A program made the translations under genes and the position numbers. A DNA stretch of 32,361 nucleotides from Zygnema cylindricum (Eukaryota > Streptophyta > Zygnematophyceae > Zygnematales > Zygnemataceae), in contig JBBHKE010000323.1 of assembly GCA_037447655.1 (NCBI GenBank), positions 281,356-313,716 of the forward strand. Direction: 5' to 3'. Every line of letters starts with the position of its first letter. Position 1 is the stretch's first letter. A model generated the notes under the pieces. It ran no database searches. It had not been told where the DNA came from and worked only from the letters and a program-made list of their open reading frames with translations. Below are positions 21,101-27,464 of this stretch, in pieces.

Positions 21101-22366
21101 GGTGGGCGATGGCCGCCAGCATGGCGGACTGGTGGGAGGGCTCCATGCGGGTTAGGAGGCCAAAATCGAGGTATCTGGGGGAGGGAGGGAGGGAGAGGGA
21201 GGGAGAGAGTGAGGAGAATTGAATGAGGTTTCAAAAGAGGGTTTTTGGGCGTTTTTTGGGGTTTTTTTGAGGGGGTTTTGGGGGTCTAAAGGGGCGAAGG
21301 TCGCCAGCGTGGCGCTCTCGTGGGAGGGCTCTATGCGGGTTGGGAGGCAGAAGTCGAGGTATCTGGGGGGGGGGGGGGGGGGGGGGGGGGATTGGTTTAA
21401 GAAGGGAAGGGCGTTTTTTTGACGTTTTTTGAGCGTTTTTTGGACGTTTTTTGAGGGGGTTTTGGGGGGTTTTTCAGGGCGATGGAAGCCAGCATGGGAG
21501 ACTGGTGGGAGGGCTCTGTAGGGGGGTGAGGAGGCCGAAGTAGAGGTATCTGGGGGGGGAGGGAGGGAGAGGGAGGGAGAGAGAGGGGAATTGAATGGGG
21601 TTTCGAAAAAGGGTTTTTGGGCGTTTTTGGAGGGAGTTTAGGGGGTTTCTGGGGGGTTTTAACGGGAGGTAGGGCTCCATACGAGCGAGGAGACCAAAAA
21701 GTCCAGGTAGCTGGAGGGGGGAAGGGAGAGGAGAGAGAGGGGAGAGGAGAGAGAGGGGAGAGGAGAGGAGAGAGGAGAGAGAGAGGAGAGGAGGAGAGAG
21801 AGGGGAGAAAGGAGAGAGAGGGGAGAGGAGAGAGAGGGGAGAGGAGGAGAGAGAGGGGGAGAGGAGAGAGAGGGGAGAGGAGAGAGAGGGGAGAGGAGAG
21901 GGAAAAAGAGAAGAGTTTTGAAGAAGAAGGGTTTTGGGTTTTTTATCACCTCTGATTTATAGTTAGTGTTTATTACCACTAACATACCAACCTATAATTA
22001 GAATAATATATATAAAAAAAAATAGAATAATAAGAGAGTTTTTTTTTTTTTTCGAAAAAGTTTAGGAAAAAGTGATTAACATTGTCCTAAAAACAAAGAA
22101 AAGAAGAAAAAAATAGGAATACAGAGAGAGGTAGAGGGAGAGGGAAGACAAGGGAGAGAGCGTGGGGAGAGGAGGGAGAGGGAGAGGAGGGAGAGGGAGA
22201 GGGAGAGGGAGAGGAAGAGAGAGAGACGGGGATAAGGAGAGGGAGAAAAGGCGAGAGGAAGAGGGACAGTAAGAAGAGGGAGAGTAAGAGGGAGAGCGAG
22301 TGCGAGAGGGAGAGGAAGCGGGAGAGGTAGAGAGAGAGGGACGAACAAGGAGAGGCGGAGAAAGAT

Positions 22367-22401
<35 letters not shown>

Positions 22402-25400
22402 GAGAGAGAGAGAGAGAGATGACCGAGAGAGAGAGAGAGAGAGCGAGAGGGGGTGAGGGAGGTACGCCACATGGCCGTCCGGGGTGAAGAGAAGGTTTCC
22501 TGGATGGGGGTCGGCGTGCATTATTCCCGTGTCCAGGAGCTGCACCAGGGAGGACTCCACTCCTATTGTTATCTGCACACCCCCAAAAAACACTCAAACA
22601 TCATGCAAAAAACACTCAAAAACACACCTCAAAAACATCCAAAAAACACTCTAAAAACATCCCCAAAAACAGCTCAAGGAAAACCAATATATACTCCCAA
22701 CTCCCCAAAAACCCAAAATATAAACCCAAAAAACAAACCCAAAGACAAACCCAAAAGCAACCGGAAAATAAAACCCAAAAACGGCAAAAAGTTAAAGACC
22801 TAAAAAAAAATGAAAAGTCAAACCAAGAAAAACAAAAACATGGATGAAATGGAAAAAAAATGACATCTCAAATAGCTACAACCCTCAAAAAACCCTAAAA
22901 ATCCCAAAAAAAATCCCTCCAAAAACTTCACACTCTCCAAAAAAAAAAAAAAAAACCTAAAAAATCACAACCCAAAAAAAAAAAAAAAAAAAAAAAAATC
23001 CCAACTTCCCGAGACCCTCTATCTCCCTCCAAACCTTACCAATCTCATCAGTTTTTGCTTCGCCAACTGCCGTTCTCTTTCCCTCTCTCCCCCTCCCTCT
23101 CCCTCTCCCTCTATCCCTTCCCTCCCTTGGGCCACATTTAGGAGATCCGAGGGCCTCTCTCCCTCCATCCACTCCATTGTCATAACCTTCCGAGTGGTGA
23201 GGTTTAAACAGACTTTTGGGACTTTAACCGCCTTCAGGTGGGCATGGGCATCCTGGGGGAGAGAGGGAGGGAGAGGGAGAGAGGGAGAGAAGAAAATTTA
23301 GAGGGGCATGGGCAGCCTGGGGGGGAGAGAGGGAGGGAGAGGGAGGAGGAGGTGGGGGAGAGGGAAAGGGAGGGCGAGGGACCTTTTGGTGGGCAAGGGC
23401 AGTAAGGGAGAGGGAGAGGGAGAGGGAGAGGGAGAGGGAGGGAGAGGGAGAGGGAGAGGAGAGGGAGAGGGAGAGGGAGAGGGAGAGGGAGAGGGAGAGG
23501 GAGAGGGAGAGGGAGAGGGAGAGGGAGAGGGAGAGGGAGAGGGAGAGGGAGAGGGAGAGGGAGAGGAGAGGGAGAGGGAGAGGGAGAGGGAGAGGGAGAG
23601 GGAGAGGGAGAGGGAGAGGGAGAGGGAGAGGGAGAGGAGAGGGAGAGGAGAGGGAGAGGGAGAGGGAGAGGGAGAGGGAGAGGGAGAGGGAGAGGAGAGG
23701 GAGAGGGAGAGGGAGAGGGAGAGGGAGAGGGAGAGGGAGAGGGAGAGGGAGAGGGAGAGGGAGAGGGAGAGGGAGAGGGAGAGGGAGAGGGAGAGGGAGA
23801 GGGAGAGGGAGAGGGAGAGGGAGAGGGAGAGGGAGAGGGAGAGGGAGAGGGAGAGGGAGAGGGAGAGGGGAGAGGGAGAGGGAGAGGGAGAGGGAGAGGG
23901 AGAGGGAGAGGGAGAGGGAGAGGGAGAGGGAGAGGGAGAGGGAGAGGGAGAGGGAGAGGGAGAGGGAGAGGGAGAGGGAGAGGGAGAGGGAGGGAGAGGG
24001 AGAGGGAGAGGGAGAGGGAGAGGGAGAGGGAGAGGGAGAGGGAGAGGGAGAGGGAGAGGGAGAGGGAGAGGGAGAGGGAGAGGGAGAGGAGAGGGAGAGG
24101 GAGAGGGAGAGGGAGAGGGAGAGGGAGAGAGAGAGGAGAGGGAGACAGGAGGGAGAAAGAAGAAGAGTGGAAGACAGGAGAGCTTCATGGTCAAGTTGAA
24201 CGCCAGAAAAAGCGAAAGAATAAAAAAAAAAACTAAAAAAAAAAAACAAACAAACAGGGAACGAGAAGGAAATTATTCAATTTTTTAAAAAATAGCCAAA
24301 AAAAGGCCAAAAAATAGGCAAAAAAGATCCAAAAAGAAGCTCAAAAAAAAAAAGGCAGAAAAAAAGTTAAAAAAAAAGCCAAATAAAAAGCCAAAAAAAG
24401 GCGAAAAAATGCCGAAAAAACAGCCAAAGGAACGGCCAGAAAAGAGGCCAAAATTAAGCCAACAAATAGACGAAATAAAGAAGAAAAATGCGGGATAAAA
24501 AGGAAAAAAAAACGAAAAAAAAAAAGGGAACGAGAAGGAGATAGTTTTGTACTGCAAAAAGGGCGGCATTGGAGGCTTCGAGTCGGTAATCCAGTTCGCC
24601 GTAAAGTCCTCGACCGAGTTCGTCGGCCAAAACTCTCAACTCACTATTGATTTTCGCCACTTTTCTCAACCATCCTAACTATATTGAGTCTCCGCAAAAA
24701 AAAAAAAAAACCAAAAAATATTAAATTAAACAAAACCCAAAAAAAAAACGAGCAAAAATATGTAAAACTATAAAAAAACAATAAAGAAACGGTAAAAAAC
24801 AGGAAAGAAACAAGAAATAAACGGGAAAGAAAAGGGAAAGAAATGGGAATAAACAGGAAAACACGGGAGAAAACAGGAAAAAGTGAGAAAAAACAGGAAA
24901 ACGCAAGAAAACAGGAAAAAACAGGAAAACGCAAGAAAACGGGAAAAAAGGGGAAAAATCAGGAAAAGAAATGAGGAAGAGGAAAAGGAAGAGCGAAAGG
25001 GAAAGAGAACATCATCAATTTCCTGAGCTATCCTATCTAAAAAGCCGGAAAAAAAGAAAATCAAACAGAAATAAGTAAATAACATAGAAATAGGAAAATA
25101 AAATAGAAATTACAAAAAAAAAAAAGGAGAAGGACAAGGGAACATAAAAATCTGAGCAAACAAAACTTTAATCCTCCACCAAAAAAAAGAAATAAACAAA
25201 AAAATGAGAAAAAGGGAAAGGGAAAAAATAATAATAACAGAAAAAAAGATAATAAAACTAGACCGTGATTTAAAAAAAAAAAAAATTTTAATTGAAGAAA
25301 TAAAATTTCCATAAAATGAGATTAGAAAACGGAACTACATTCAGTTTACTCAAATTCTGAGAAAGTTGATTTAATTTTAATAGTAAAAACTAAACTCGAG

Positions 25401-25651
25401 AGGGAGGGGAGGGAGCGAGGGAGGGGAGGGAGCGAGGGAGGGAGGAGAGGGAGAGGCTGGAGGGAGGGAGAGAGAGAGGGAGGGAAGGAGGGAGAAAGGG
25501 AGGGAGGGAGGAGTTACTCAAATTCTGAGAAAGTTGATTTAATTTTAATAGTAAAAACTAAACTCGAGAGGGAGGAGAGGGAGGGGCAGAAGGGAGGAGG
25601 GAGGGAGGTAAGGAAAGGGAGGGAGAGAGAGAGAAAGGGGGGAAGACAGAC

Positions 25652-25719
<68 letters not shown>

Positions 25720-26557
25720 CTTACCAGAATCCTTAGAATGAGAATATCGCGAGCCACGGCGAGAAGAACTCCCGGGCGCTGCACCTTCACCGCCACCTTC
25801 TCTCCCTCCTCCGTGTAGGCCAGGTAGACCTGGGGGGAGGGAGAGGGAGAGAGAGGGAGACAGGGAAAGAGGGGGAGAGAGAGGGAGAGGGAGGAGAGAG
25901 GAGGGAGGAGAGAGTAGAGAGGAGAGAGGAAAGAGAAGAGACGAGAGAGGGAGGGGGGAGGAGAGAGGAAAGAGGAGAGGAGAGTAGGGAGAGTGAGGAG
26001 AGGGAGGAGAGAGGAGAGCGAGGAGTGAGACGCGAGAGGGGAGAGGAGAAATTGAGGAGAGGGAAGGGAAGGGGAGGGAAGGGGGAGCGACAATTGTGAG
26101 AAAGGACGAAGTATACTAGTATTATTGGCCATAATAATATTTTCAGACTAGAAAGGAGGAGGAAGCAAGTTAAAAAAAATCAAGGGGTAGGAAAAGAGAA
26201 ATCAAGGGGGTAGGAAGAGAGAAATCAAGGGGATAGGAAGAGAGAAACAGTTTTAAAAGCTACATGTGAAACTCAAGTAAGAGGGAAGAAAACATCCTAA
26301 AAAAAGAATGAGGAGATTATTGAAAAAATCATAGAAACATACAAGATACTTCCACCTGTTCTTAACCCAACAATAGAAAAGAGAAATAGGAACAATAAAA
26401 AACAAAATAGAGAGGAAAGGGACAAAAAAATCATAGGAAGTAGGAAATACATTTACCAGCTCTAAAACCGAACAAGAGAGAAGAGAGGATGAGAGAGAGA
26501 GGGAGAGTGAGGGAAAGAGAGAGAGGGCGAGAGAGAGAGCGAGAAAGAGAAAGGGAG

Positions 26558-26590
<33 letters not shown>

Positions 26591-27369
26591 AGGCAGAGAG
26601 AGAGGGGGAGAGAGAGTTCGAGAGAGAGAGAGTTGAAAAGATTTAGGGTTTTAAGCCAATAATACCTGTCCAAACGAAGCCGCTGCGATCGGTGTTGCGG
26701 AAAATTCGGCAAAAATATCCATCACCGGTTTCCCGAGCTCCACCTCGATAATTTGCAACGCTATTTCCGTCGGAAAGGGAGGAAGTCTGTCTTGTAATTC
26801 AGCGAGAACCTGTTTCACAGACAGCAATTTTCACTGCGGAAAAGAGTAAAAATTTAAACTAATTTTGGTACCGGACTTTCAATTACGGACCAGAGTCAAG
26901 ATCCACAACTACTTGCGGTGAGAGACCTGACATTCGACCACCGACCAGAGTCAAGATACACACTAATTCTGGTGGGAGACCGGACTTTCGGCCGTTGATT
27001 GGAGACAGGATCCACAGTAGTTATGGTTGGAACCCGAATAAACGACCATAGACCAGAGTTGGAATCGACAGTTATTGTGGTCAGGGCTCTTTCGACCATG
27101 GACACGAATCAGAACCACGCTAAGAGAGAGGAGGAAAGAATTAGAGAAGAGAGAGAAAGAGACAAGAGAGTGAGAGAGAGAGAGACCATTGACCAGAGTC
27201 AGAATCCACACTAACTGGCGTAGGAGCCCCGACTTTAGACCACTGACCAGGGTGAGGATCCACACTAATTGTGGTGGGAATTGGAATTTACGACCATAGA
27301 CCAGAGTTATGATCCACGATAATTGTGGTGAGGGCTCAAACTTTCGACCATGGATAAGAGTGAGAATCC

Positions 27370-27464
<95 letters not shown>

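Noticed and set aside
23224-24288. Long ORFs of 300-340 codons on both strands (Leu/Pro, Ser/Leu and Gly/Glu repeats)
   Set aside because: They are translations of the 6-bp GGGAGA array, open in every frame on both strands. The same applies to ORFs at 6451-6733, 17107-18017, 21617-22597 and 25545-27513.
24985-25060. Possible micro-exon reading DRIAQEIDD between kinase exons 6 and 7
   Set aside because: Exons 6 and 7 join directly in phase ([12 protein letters not shown]), matching the family without an insert. No acceptor/donor pair fits this piece.
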